A DNA stretch of 64,000 nucleotides, taken from NCBI GenBank assembly GCA_004431415.1, contig QPMI01000044.1, positions 248,001 through 312,000 of the forward strand, written 5' to 3'. Source of the stretch: Cyanophora paradoxa (Eukaryota; Glaucocystophyceae; Cyanophorales; Cyanophoraceae). The number at the start of each line of letters is the position of its first letter. Position 1 is the first letter of the stretch. The notes beneath the pieces are model-generated. The model was given only the letters and a program-made list of their open reading frames with translations, was not told the DNA's origin and ran no database searches. The position numbers and the translations under genes were made by a program. Of the stretch, positions 1 to 9,600 are shown piece after piece.

Positions 1-429
1 CGGGCTAGTTTTCGCGCACGCTTTCCTTGACGGCGATCGAGTTTGACCAGACTCTTGGTTTTCGTCGCGGCGGTGCCCGAAGGCGGCCGTTCCTGCTCCA
101 TATGCGACCTGGAGGCTAGCTGTGACGCTCTCTGCTGCGTGCCGAAGCTGCGGTGCGTGCTGGTCGCGCGCTTCGCCGAGTCGCGTACGTCTACCCCGGG
201 TGTTTTAACTTTTGTAGGGGAGAATTATTCGAGTCCCAAGTCGAGTCCCAGCCAAGTCGAATTGCGGGGACCGACTTTTTTTCGCGAGCTGTGCGCAGCC
301 CTGGACATCGATCCTGTATGCATTCGAGATTCTGTTTAAGCGATTTATAAGCTCTGCGCATGCGCCTGGCCACGAGAATCTCGCCCGTCCCCACAACAAT
401 CTCCTCTCAATTTCCTCAGGGCCTCGAGC

Positions 430-660
430 TCAACTACAGCTAGCTGATTGGCAGATACTCACCAATTCCCCTTATTCCATAATTATATTCTGTCATGGCA
501 ACTCCACTCAGGACAACTCCCCCATAATTATATTCCCTCTCACTCCCCCTTATCCTATAATTCCAACTGCAGGAACTCCCCTTATCACATAATTATATTC
601 TCTTAGAACAAATCCGCTCAGGACAACTCCTCCCATAATTATACTCACTCTCGGCAGCCC
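430..660. repeat. degenerate AT-rich tandem repeat (CATAATTATATTC units)
   Basis: The block CCATAATTATATTC followed by a short C-rich run (ACTCCCCTTAT, or CAGGACAACTCC) recurs about five times at irregular spacing. This gives an imperfect tandem array that ends at the insertion point of the virus. There is no coding potential. Confidence 0.6.
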
Positions 661-667
661 TCCCCTA

Positions 668-672
668 CCCTC
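668..672. repeat. target-site duplication, left copy (CCCTC)
   Basis: The five bases immediately outside the left inverted repeat are CCCTC and are repeated directly outside the right one. Polintons usually duplicate 5-6 bp on integration. The sixth base outward differs (A versus T). Confidence 0.85.
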
Positions 673-1076
673 AGCTCAGCACTGCGCCGTGTCTCCAAAA
701 AAATACCCGCGAAAAAATCAAAAACAAATCAGAAAACAAACCATTCCCAGTAACCCAATCTTGAATATCAGTAAATCTCAGTAAGCCTCAGTAAGAAACA
801 TTGAATTAATCGAAGTTATATCATAATCTCGATTAATTATATCTTATCGAAGTTATATCTTTTTTATGCGCCGTGTCTCCAAAACAATTCCCAAGAAAAA
901 CAAACCATTCACAGTAACCCAATTCCAAATCTCACTAAATCTCAGTAAGCCTCAGTAACAAAAATCGAATTAATCGAAGTTATATCTTAAATCTTATTTA
1001 TCGAAGTTATATCATAATCTCGATTAATTATATTTAATCGAAGTTATATCCTTTTTATCCGCCGTGTCTCCCATGA
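673..1076 (+). repeat. left terminal inverted repeat of the Polinton
   Basis: It is the reverse complement of 11761-12164 with only a few differences (for example, a T versus the complement of a G near 1058). It begins AGCTCAGCACTGCGCCGTG. Internally it is a tandem duplication with a period of roughly 185-190 bp. The motif GCCGTGTCTCC occurs three times (about 685, 870 and 1061), with CAGTAACCCAAT and the AT-rich palindromic TTAATCGAAGTTATATC blocks between. Such terminal repeats serve protein-primed replication and integrase recognition in this group. Confidence 0.95.
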
Positions 1077-1519
1077 ATAACTAAGTAAGTTTAGTTAAAA
1101 CCTCGAAAGAAAAACCTCTCATTTTTTACTGTATTTTTTGAACGATTTTTTACTGTATTTGTTACACTAGAAACAACAATAGAAACGACAATAAAAACAA
1201 TAGAATTTTAATTGTTTTTGAATCGTATATACGTCAATATATCACTGTAATATATATCATATATATCATAGGAAATCGATTTATAGTCAAACCTATAACA
1301 TATCAATTTGTGTATATGTGATATATATTCATATATGACGTCATGATGATGATGTATATGTATCTGATATATATGACACACCGGCTTATTCGGGAGATCA
1401 TGACGATCACGGCGATGTGTATATTGTCATGATGTATATGTATATATGTGTGACGCAATCTGATTGGTGTGCTACTTGTTTTGTTGTATCCCCCTTCAAC
1501 TTCTCCCCAGGTTTATATC

Positions 1520-1614
1520 ACAGATAACATCTCAGATAATACCTCAGATAATACCTCAGATAATACCTCAGATTATACCTAGCTCAGATAATACCTCAGA
1601 TGATATCTCAGATA
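1520..1614 (+). repeat. 12-base tandem array, CAGATAATACCT
   Basis: About eight head-to-tail copies of CAGATAATACCT with small changes and one 4-base insertion (AGCT). It is close to the reverse complement of the unit of the array that follows at 1660-1790, so the two could pair as one long hairpin. Confidence 0.8.
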
Positions 1615-1659
1615 TTAAATGTAATTTTGTTCGATTCCCATTGGACTATGCCACAGAGT

Positions 1660-1790
1660 AGTATTTACCTCTCTGAGGTATTTACCTTGAGGTATTTATC
1701 TCTCTGAGGTATTTACCTCGAGGTATTTATCTCGCCGAGGTATTTACTGCGAGGTATTTACCGCGAGATATTTACCTCGAGGTATTTATC
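1660..1790 (+). repeat. tandem array, GAGGTATTTAYCT
   Basis: About nine copies of GAGGTATTTACCT or GAGGTATTTATCT separated by CT, CG or TG dinucleotides. The reverse complement of the unit (AGATAAATACCTC) nearly equals the unit of the preceding array. Confidence 0.8.
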
Positions 1791-1969
1791 ACACGTCTTC
1801 GGTTTTTTCGATTATCGGCATCTTCAAACGCTTGTATCTCATCACCAGATCATCAAATCGCAACGTTCTGCATAGCGTTTTGAAGCGCTATGAAAGCTCT
1901 ACGCAACTATGCTATTTTCTTAGTATTTCAAGCTACCTTATCATACAATATTCTTCAGAAATCGACCTT

Positions 1970-2728
1970 TTACACACTGATTGTGGTCATTTCTCGCTGA
2001 ATCCGAGCCATCTGACTCCTTTTAATTGCTTTTCTCTTCACAAACTTCTTAAAGCCCTTTATATCATCATCAGTGAGTACTGCTCTATCAGTATAGGTCT
2101 TGATATCATAACCTTGCAGGCTAGCTATGACAGTTTGGTAATTATAACCCCATAGTCTATGCAATTCCTTGTAGGTCTTCTTATCCAAACCACCATTGTA
2201 CTCATCAAAGGCGCAATTGAACTCTTTCTCGTTCCCAAGAATATTGAAAAATACAACGAACTCCACATTGCGACGAATGGTAGTAGAAATAGAACACAAA
2301 CGCTGAACATTAAAGATTACCGAGATTGAATAATGTCTTCCACTCGTTACTAATTTAGATAACACAGCCGAATTATGCATATCCAAATTTGAACCTATCA
2401 TGTCATCGAGTATGATAACTAGGTTATTTCGCTTTTCGTTATTCTCAATTCGTTTCTTTTGCATACTGATCAATCTCAAAACAATGTTATCATCCCACTC
2501 TTCATAGATGTTATCGGGATGGGTGATGTCATTGAATTGTCCAGTAAAAGCTGTTGAACTAAATATAACGATTTGATCGATCTTGTCACGAAGCTCGTAA
2601 AGTAAGTATTTTGTGAACATTGTCTTACCTGTATTGGAGCGACCAACATTCAAAATTCTTGTCGGGATTCGAACCGTCTTACTCGGATCGAACTCCGGAA
2701 TATCATCAAGATTTACTGTGTTATCCAT
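1970..2728 (-). CDS. FtsK/HerA-type genome packaging ATPase (A32-like)
   Basis: A 252-residue protein that should pump viral DNA into the capsid using ATP. A Walker A motif GRSNTGKT lies at residues 29-36. A Walker B strand LVIILDDM lies at about 103-110. TSGRH and a following beta strand with FNVQ (about 128-142) match the sensor region of A32-like ATPases of Polintons, virophages and large DNA viruses. The length is typical for the family and the frame is intact. The start is the first Met before the conserved strand. It is followed upstream by the capsid gene on the same strand with about 80 bp between, so the two are probably a co-regulated late block. Family assignment is from motifs and context; no search was possible. 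Confidence 0.9.
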   Translation of the reverse strand: MDNTVNLDDIPEFDPSKTVRIPTRILNVGRSNTGKTMFTKYLLYELRDKIDQIVIFSSTAFTGQFNDITHPDNIYEEWDDNIVLRLISMQKKRIENNEKRNNLVIILDDMIGSNLDMHNSAVLSKLVTSGRHYSISVIFNVQRLCSISTTIRRNVEFVVFFNILGNEKEFNCAFDEYNGGLDKKTYKELHRLWGYNYQTVIASLQGYDIKTYTDRAVLTDDDIKGFKKFVKRKAIKRSQMARIQREMTTISV

Positions 2729-2808
2729 TACAGTAATAAGATAAAAAACAAAATAAAGTACACACCTACAAATAATTGCGCTTCCTACACTAACAAAAGA
2801 AAAGAACT

Positions 2809-4034
2809 TTAGAAGTTCGAGACTTTCAGGGTAGAGATGTTGTAGCCATTAAGTACCATAACATTGTGTCGGAGGGCATAGATATCAACCTGAACAGGAG
2901 CGGCATCAGTGCATCCGGAAACAGTGAGATCCATGTAACTCGAGCTGCTGTTGAAGAAATCCTGGTAACCCATAACCGAGTTCCGAAGCGAATCTTTTCC
3001 AGACTTGGAAAGAACAATTCCGTAAACATTTCCAGACTCGAATCCGTACGTGGTATTGCCCACAGTAACACCCTTGTAATGAGAGGGAATGTGATTGACA
3101 GCGGAGAGGAAACCGGAAATGGGTTTGTTGGAGATATCAAGGGAGCGATTGTTGTGGAAGATCTGGAACTGATCAATCTTAACAGCAGATTCATGACCAC
3201 AGAAATCTGAGTGAGTGTAGGTGTTAAGTTTGTTCACCTCTCGAACAGTCATGAGAATCGAATGTACAAGACCGGAAACATTAGCAAGTGTCACCTCAAC
3301 AGATTCACCAGCATCAGCGGTTTTGAGCGCTCGGGTCTTCTTGTGAATGACCTCTGTAATCGGAATGCGAATGCCACCTTGTTCATTCGCCATTTTAAGG
3401 AGTGTCTCAGCCTCAGCCGAAGCAATGTTTACGAATTGGCAGATCAGAGAGCAATCCGCAAAGGTTACAGATCCACCAGCAGGAACTTGGACAATCGCAG
3501 CATCACGGAAATCAACCTCGATTGTTGGCATATCGGCTAGCGTACATAATGGGAAATAAGCTTCTTCCCAGAAAGCAGCGGGGATTCTAACGATGTATTC
3601 CATTGCTTCATCTGTGCTTTCACGATCTGTCTCTTTGAAGTAACCGAGAGAAGCATACATGCTGCTCATGGTAGCGTGATCATTATCGACCAGGGCGTTT
3701 ACAGTGATCCAATCACCAGGGATAATATACTTGAAACCACCATGAACGAAACGGACCTCATTAATAAAAGAAGAACCACCATTGGGGAGGGTGCAGGCTA
3801 CACCACCACCAGTGGCAATCTTGAAATAGAGCGAAACACCAGCAAGGAGTTGCTTGCGAGGTAGATCAAAGTAAGCGGTATTCTTGAAGCCAAAAGTGTT
3901 GCCCCGGGACGAACTTGCTCGAGGAATGGTTTGTATTTGGGGTTGGTTCCGATTTGGAGACCAGGGGAAAGATAAATTTGATCGGAACCGGGAGTTACGA
4001 GGAGTTCCTTCAGGGTAGTTCCAGTGAGTGCCAT
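2809..4034 (-). CDS. major capsid protein (double jelly roll type), frameshifted
   Basis: Two frames read through one gene. Residues from Met at 4034 run in one frame to about 3900. A single-base shift near CCCGGGG (about 3898-3904) then moves to the frame that continues without stop to 2809. The joined length would be about 408 residues, in the range of Polinton-like capsid proteins. The sequence is strand-rich and ends in an IYALRHNVMVLNGY segment. It includes AYFDLPRKQLLAGVSLYFKI-type hydrophobic strands near the N-terminus. The position next to the ATPase and opposite the penton-like gene is that expected of the major capsid gene. The assignment is by context and general character rather than by a diagnostic motif. 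The shift could be a sequencing error or true decay. Confidence 0.72.
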
Positions 4035-4086
4035 CTCTTATGTTTAAAATACCAAAAGAAATTTTTAAAATGCTTTATTAAACAGA
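4035..4086. promoter_or_regulatory. divergent promoter region between capsid genes
   Basis: Only 52 bases separate the leftward major capsid start (4034) from the rightward minor capsid start (4087). The stretch is AT-rich (ATGTTTAAAATACC, TTTTTAAAATGCTTTATTAAAC) and must carry both transcription starts. No specific promoter motif is claimed. Confidence 0.5.
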
Positions 4087-4974
4087 ATGACGCGTTACTA
4101 TCTCAATATTGATTCCAGGGACCGATCGGATGGAACCCCAACTAATTTCACATACAGACTCCCTTATGCGATCCAAAAGGTCAGAGCCTGTCGAGTAACG
4201 AACTTTGAGATGTTTCACAATCTTTACAACCTCTCTGAAGTAGGAACCCTCACCACACAAACACTCGATAATGCTGGGAACCCAAAGAATAGAAACAACG
4301 AAGTCCTCCGAGGTGCATATACACCGGATTCACTGGTGAATTATCTGATCGCTCGCATTGGATCCCAGCCCTATAATCAAGCGGGTGGCGGAACTTACAC
4401 TCGCCATTTCTATGTAACCTATGATCCCACAACATTGCTTCTAAGGTTCATGTGTGAGGTTCCATTCTCAATCACTATGAACACTCAACTCTTAGCCAAT
4501 TTCTGTGGTTTTGAAAATGCTAACACACTGTACCAATCGAGTCCTCTATCATCTAATGTCACAGTTGGAGCCTTTACTTATGCTCACTACATTGATAGTG
4601 AAATGCCATTAGATCTACTATTTAATTCCTATTTGCTTCTTCATGTTGATCCACTGAAAGGAAGATATGTGAGCAATAACAAACGAGATAACAATGCTAT
4701 CGCGAAAATTGAGATTGACCAAACGGTTGGCAGTCTATTAAAATATGATTCATCGAATAATTCCATGATCGTTCACGAGCAGAATGGCTTGGTTGAGGTT
4801 GAGACTCTAGATGTGAGACTTTCTTACTGGAATGGAGCCACAGCAGACATTACTACCGACTGGTCGATGACTCTCGAACTGATTACTGAAGATGATAAAG
4901 ACCTGACAAAGAAAGCATTGAAGAATGTCATTAAAGAGTTGGAGGGACTCTACCTGCCATTCTCATGGTCATAG
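4087..4974 (+). CDS. minor capsid (penton-like) protein
   Basis: 295 residues, intact. The N-terminus has YYLNIDSRDR (residues 4-13) followed by PTNFTYRLP. This I-[DN]-SRDR signature begins many minor capsid/penton proteins of Polintons, Polinton-like viruses and related large DNA viruses. The rest is strand-rich, as expected of a jelly roll. The gene is divergent from the major capsid gene and first in the rightward block. The likely role is the fivefold-vertex protein of the capsid. An alternative is another structural protein sharing this N-terminal signature. Confidence 0.7.
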   Translation: MTRYYLNIDSRDRSDGTPTNFTYRLPYAIQKVRACRVTNFEMFHNLYNLSEVGTLTTQTLDNAGNPKNRNNEVLRGAYTPDSLVNYLIARIGSQPYNQAGGGTYTRHFYVTYDPTTLLLRFMCEVPFSITMNTQLLANFCGFENANTLYQSSPLSSNVTVGAFTYAHYIDSEMPLDLLFNSYLLLHVDPLKGRYVSNNKRDNNAIAKIEIDQTVGSLLKYDSSNNSMIVHEQNGLVEVETLDVRLSYWNGATADITTDWSMTLELITEDDKDLTKKALKNVIKELEGLYLPFSWS

Positions 4975-5010
4975 GAAATACTGTAGAATAATTTTGTCTC
5001 GATATTACAA

Positions 5011-5772
5011 ATGGCTCGCAAGACTCAACCCAAGAATTTCTTAGCCAAACCAGCCGCTGAAGCGGATGTTGGCAATGGTGAGAATGGAAGGAACTGGTAT
5101 AAGAAATCGAAAGGACTCGCTGCATACGGAACTGGTGACCTCGAAAAGGAAGTCCATAAAGAACGAAACCAATTCACCCAAGCCACTACGAAAAACAGTA
5201 ATGATGATAATGCCCTTGTTGACCAAGTCCCACTGAACCGCATGCCCGGAGCCAAACGAGGAATCAAGAAAGGACAGTTCAAATCATCCACAAAGGACAA
5301 GGTTGCCTCATCATCGACACTGCTGAAACTGCTTGATGGTGGTGAGCGACTCTACTCAACCTATTCCGAGAAAGACCATCGCAACCGCTACTTTATTCGT
5401 TCAACCACTGGTGGACTGAAATCTGTAACATATCAGTATGCTAAGAGTCTTGTTGATGGTATTGCAGCAGAGACCAAAAACGAAAACAAGATCAAGGAAC
5501 AGCCAATCACAAAGGAAAAGGTTGAGAAGAAACCAGAAGTAACCCATGAAGTTATTCCCGAACCTGTTCATGTGGCAAAAGACTCACCTACAGAATTGAT
5601 TGCAAAGACCATTGAGTATCAAGACTCCAACAAAACGGATTTGCCGGTTCTCAATAAGTCGATCCTTCGGGTTGCCACTTCGCAGGCTGATCCAGTCAAC
5701 TCGATTCCAAATGCTGCCCCAATGGTCTCTGGATTCGCCAAGCTTGGTATAAGACCCGGTTATCGCCGTTAA
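5011..5772 (+). CDS. unknown basic virus protein, likely virion-associated
   Basis: 253 residues, intact, starting 36 bases after the minor capsid gene. It is Lys/Arg/Asn-rich and predicted mostly disordered, with an early KKSKG and a central GERLYSTYSEKDHRNRYFI segment that may fold. A charged stretch around residues 150-185 (KNENKIKEQPITKEKVEKK) follows, and the end reads GIRPGYRR. I do not recognise the family. The position directly behind a capsid gene suggests a virion or DNA-binding role; it does not look like a cysteine protease. Confidence 0.7.
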   Translation: MARKTQPKNFLAKPAAEADVGNGENGRNWYKKSKGLAAYGTGDLEKEVHKERNQFTQATTKNSNDDNALVDQVPLNRMPGAKRGIKKGQFKSSTKDKVASSSTLLKLLDGGERLYSTYSEKDHRNRYFIRSTTGGLKSVTYQYAKSLVDGIAAETKNENKIKEQPITKEKVEKKPEVTHEVIPEPVHVAKDSPTELIAKTIEYQDSNKTDLPVLNKSILRVATSQADPVNSIPNAAPMVSGFAKLGIRPGYRR

Positions 5773-5858
5773 GGATCAATCTGAATAATATAATTTCTCA
5801 AACATTGTTAGCGCTACGTAACCAATCCTATCCCGTAGGCTCAAAACTTCTTCATTTT

Positions 5859-6017
5859 TATGGAGGCGTTGTAGAGCGAAGTGAAATATCCATAGGTAAA
5901 TCACTTTAATCACCTGTTCTACCGGGTTCAGTGGTAGAAACTTGCAGCCGACAAGTGAACCTTCTGGGTATCGGTGGCTTTATCATTTTTCCAGCATCTT
6001 CTTTCGTACTGGATGCT
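5859..6017 (+). ncRNA. candidate structured RNA with interlocking stems (pseudoknots)
   Basis: Within the 349-base gap between two genes several exact complementary pairs interlock. TATGGA 5859-5864 pairs with TCCATA 5889-5894 while AAGTGA 5879-5884 pairs with TCACTT 5901-5906. TTCTACC 5917-5923 pairs with GGTAGAA 5933-5939 while the loop segment GGTTCA 5925-5930 pairs with TGAACC 5956-5961, with a small CTTG/CAAG hairpin (5941-5944, 5952-5955) between. A last hairpin is AGCATC 5993-5998 with GATGCT 6012-6017. The order A-B-A'-B' occurs twice, the pattern of H-type pseudoknots. This could be a ribozyme, a processing signal or a terminator-like element. No known RNA family is claimed. Confidence 0.4.
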
Positions 6018-6121
6018 CTGCAATCGGGACCAAAATTTGACAGGAGTTTATTCGCTATATACAGACAGAAAAACTACTTAAAGATTTCTTAACATATATT
6101 AAGAGAGTAGAAAAGGACAAC

Positions 6122-6378
6122 ATGCCAATCAGTGAGGCTCAGAAGCGTGCTACTTATCGTTATCGTAAAACTGAAAAAGGTCAGGAATATTTGAAAAAGT
6201 ACAATGCCAGATTTGCAAAGCAAATGCGTGACTTATACCATACTGATGAGTGTTACAGAGCCATGAAGATCGTTGAGAGTTCCAGCGTCTCTATGCTTCC
6301 AATGCAGTCTGCTTTGTGAAGTATCTCTATGGTGTCCCGTATTCTAACCGTGGTCGCAAATCGAAATATCTCTGTTAA
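6122..6378 (+). CDS. small basic virus protein, frameshifted near its end
   Basis: Met at 6122 opens 65 residues to a stop at 6319. A one-base shift at about 6285-6292 instead gives a continuation ending SNRGRKSKYLC with stop at 6378, for about 85 residues in total. The protein is Lys/Arg/Tyr-rich (KRATYRYRKTEKGQEYLKKY near the N-terminus), which suggests nucleic-acid binding. The function is unknown. It sits between the structured intergenic stretch and the polymerase gene. Confidence 0.5.
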
Positions 6379-6617
6379 TCGTTTTCTCAGCGCGATCTGC
6401 TCTGAGAAACCCGTGGGAAACGCGCTGGAACCACAAATATAATCATTCTGTTATTTTTAGAGTTCGATGATCGAGCCAACCCTTTGTTATTTTTATGAAT
6501 GCCCTCGACTAAATTTATTTTGTTGGAGACTTTTGGTTTTGTCGTAAAATTTGACGCGAGTATAAAAGTATTTAAAGAAAACTTTTGTAGGTATATATTA
6601 ATAGAGTGAACAAAGAA

Positions 6618-9600
6618 ATGCCTCGACCAAGTAATCGAATTTCGAAAATTTGCAGGATGAGATTCTTGGCTACTACATGCAAGCAAAAGTAGAAGACAAA
6701 TTGACCCGAGAGCAGGATATCTATTTCTTGAGAGAATTTACTTTCAAAGCAATTAGAATTCCAAAGTTGATTGATATCAGAGATACACTGAGAGGTATCG
6801 TAGAGCCTCGTTTGTATCGCAAGCAGGAGAAGAAGGAGAAGAGGGCTGAGAGAGCCGCTAAGAATGTTGAGAAGCAAAACAAGAAAGCGGAGCAAGCGAG
6901 AGAGCGGAAGCGCTTGACTCCTTTCCAGCAGATGATTGCTAACCTCCGTGAGTTTGTTGAAAACTCACCTGGAAACATGGTCACCCTGAATGTGAGACTC
7001 TTCCGTGAGTTGCAAGAGGGAGAACAAGCCCCTGCAAATGCAAACAGGGTCACTGAGAATGGTGTGACTACATTGAATCGAAGAGGCTTCGGAACAATCG
7101 CCCTTTGGTATCCAGTGTACCAAGGCAGCTTTTCTGAATGCTCTCGGTCTGGTTCAATCCACCTTCAATACGTTCCCATGTGTTGAGGGGACTGTCATTG
7201 CTGAATTTATTGCAGCAGTTATTGAGTTTAACTCGACCAATCAAGATTTCCGCTACCTAAAACTAATTGAGCAAGATACCTACCCCGATATTATGACAAT
7301 TGAAAGAGTCATCACGACAGATAATGAAGAATACATCCAAGAAATGAACAAGTCCTCAGAGACAATACAAACGCTCCAATGATTATTTCGAATTTCATTA
7401 AAACGAAGGGAACCCCCAAGCCACCACATTCAAGGAAATGTTCTTGAAAGGTGATTCATTCAAGGTTGGGAAGTGTGTTTTCGATGTCCTCATCAAATGG
7501 TTTGGAGGAGCGTTTGAGAAGGCTAAGACCAAAGGGAAATACAAGCGAATCGATTGGTCTTACAACGGACTCTTTAAGATGGTGAATGGGCGAGACCCTG
7601 TTGAAGGAGATGATTGGGGCATTTCTTTCAAGTCCATTTCGGAGAAGGTTCTTGACCCACTGCGCCTAGGCATGGTTACAATTGGAAAGGACGACAGAAC
7701 CCCTGTCCCTGAACTGACTTTCCTGCCCAAGACCAGGAACACACACTTGACCCCTTCTGTTGCATATGTGAAGATTGAGAATGGTCACATGTATTTGTTA
7801 AATCACAATATTAAGGCTCTCACACAGTCCTTCAATGGCTCCAAGCCAAAAGATACCAATGTTCCACTCAGTTCTCGTTACAAGATTATAAAGCAAAGAA
7901 GGTTCAAGGAGTTTGCCACAAATCCCGATGACATTCTGAGAATTGTCAGGTCTGACAATCCAAAGAACCAATCGAGCATTCGAATCTGCTATGGTGGTTC
8001 ACTGGATGAACTACTCAGAGAGTTCATTGTGGTGCATAATTATCAGGTCCAACCTGGGTTCTCCCAAATCGGAAAGGCAACCCATATTCGTTTCACTATT
8101 GACGATAAGGATGTTGTCGTGACCCCACCTGGTAACGATACAGATGTGGAAACAGCTTTCGAGATTAGCTTCAAGAATGCTGAGTACAGAGATAAATTCG
8201 AGAAACTAAATCTGGATATGTATAGGTCTCTAATCAACACTTCCAACAAGAGTACTTACAATGAGCAAACCATAAATGCATTCAAGAATGGAGTGCAGAC
8301 TGCCCTTCGTGGTCTCTTTGATGTGGATGAGGAGACCTTTGATGAAATTCGCTATAACACAGATATTTACGAGTTCGATATGTGCAAAGCATACCCTTAC
8401 ATTGTAGCCTTGATGATCAAATTCGTTCCTGTTCTCAGCAAGTTCGATGTCTTCAAGAGTGTGACAATCACAGATGCAGAGCAAATCGAGGAATACAGCT
8501 TCTATTACGTGAAACTGGACGACAAATACTTTTTCAAAGCCAAAGACAAGAACGGAAAGGAGTACGAAGCAAACACCTACAACAGATACAAGAGGATGAT
8601 CATTGATTCCAAGTACAATGTTGTTCCTGGTTTGGTTCTCAAAAGCATTTCGAGGATTTCAAGGATGACATCTCCATCAAAGCGGTTCTGCGACCTTACA
8701 AACTCATTCCCAACCTTGCAGGCAACACAGTTGCTCGAATCTTAGATAGCGACCTCGATCCTGTTGATAAGAAGCAGATCTTGGTGAGTGCAATTGGGCA
8801 AACTGGAAAGCAACGAAATAGCAGAGTGAAAACCACCATTTTCCACAACAGAGACGATGCGATCGAGTTCCAGAAACAGAACGGAGGGGAGGTTAAAATT
8901 TACCTCTTTGGTGAGACTCTTGCCACTTATGAGGAGACAGAGTTCGTTCTGTGTGAGGAAGAGATGACCGAACCCATATCTACTATGTCAATCAGGTAGC
9001 AGAAAAGCAGCTCATTGATGGCTTCATGCCATTGTACACTACCCTCTTGTCAATTATGAGGATGTGTATGTATGAGAAGTGTGTCGAACTCGCTAAACAG
9101 CAGATCCGACCACTCGCTTTGAACACCGATTGTGTTTATGGGATCGCTTATGAACCCATTGCCCCAGTGTCATTCGATCGCAATGCCTTTGAGAATATTG
9201 GAAAATTCAGTGTGAAATGCTGCCCCAATTTTTCTAAAAAGTTTTCAGGTGAGAAGAAAGACCTCGAGGCAAAACGAATTCGTTACGGAAAGTTTGAGAG
9301 AGCGACTGACTTTGTGAAAATCGAGAACTACAGTTATACCAAACACTCTGTGGTTGATGAGTATGACACAACCGCGATTTGTGATTTGCTGGCTACACAA
9401 AAACGATGGGTTCTTCTCGGATCAGTTCCAGGAGTTGGAAAGACTCACATGACAGTTGAATATGGGAAGCGTTTCAAAAATCCCCTCTATATTGTTCCGA
9501 CCAACAAGCGAGTGAAGGAAATGAAAGAGCAAGGATTGAAAAATGTGAAGACAATCTATGATGCCCTTCATCTCAAAATCGATGAGTCGAACATGGATGA

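Larger units (their letters stand above)
1..672. other. host flank left of the integrated virus
   Basis: No convincing gene is seen. Short open frames exist on both strands but show no recognisable domain. From about 430 to 660 the DNA changes to AT-rich degenerate repeats. The motif ATGCGCCTGGCCAC at 360-373 recurs at 13447-13460, on the other side of the viral insertion, so it is a dispersed host repeat. The last five bases (668-672) are one copy of the target-site duplication of the Polinton. Confidence 0.6.
1077..1969. other. AT-rich non-coding end of the virus with repeat arrays
   Basis: There is no supported gene. 1200-1460 is rich in ATATAT and CATGATGATG motifs. Two short tandem arrays follow (see separate entries). 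The open frame at 1464-1661 is largely made of the 12-base repeat (repeated Gln-Ile-Ile-Pro) and is not accepted as a gene. The stretch 1800-1969 lies downstream of the leftward ATPase stop and probably holds its transcript 3' end. Confidence 0.6.

Noticed and set aside
1464-1661. 65-residue Gln-Ile-Pro protein
   Set aside because: It is produced by the 12-base tandem repeat and has no start context or homology.
1832-2155. Rightward 107-residue frame
   Set aside because: It is antisense to the C-terminal part of the packaging ATPase, has no motif, and is a shadow frame.
3890-3910. Programmed ribosomal frameshift in the capsid gene
   Set aside because: No recognisable slippery heptamer; CCCGGGG is not a typical site, and similar shifts occur at unrelated places in the polymerase gene.
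5820-6020. Group I intron
   Set aside because: There are paired elements and a GCAGCC motif, but the conserved P/Q/R/S core cannot be laid out, and both sides are intergenic rather than exonic.
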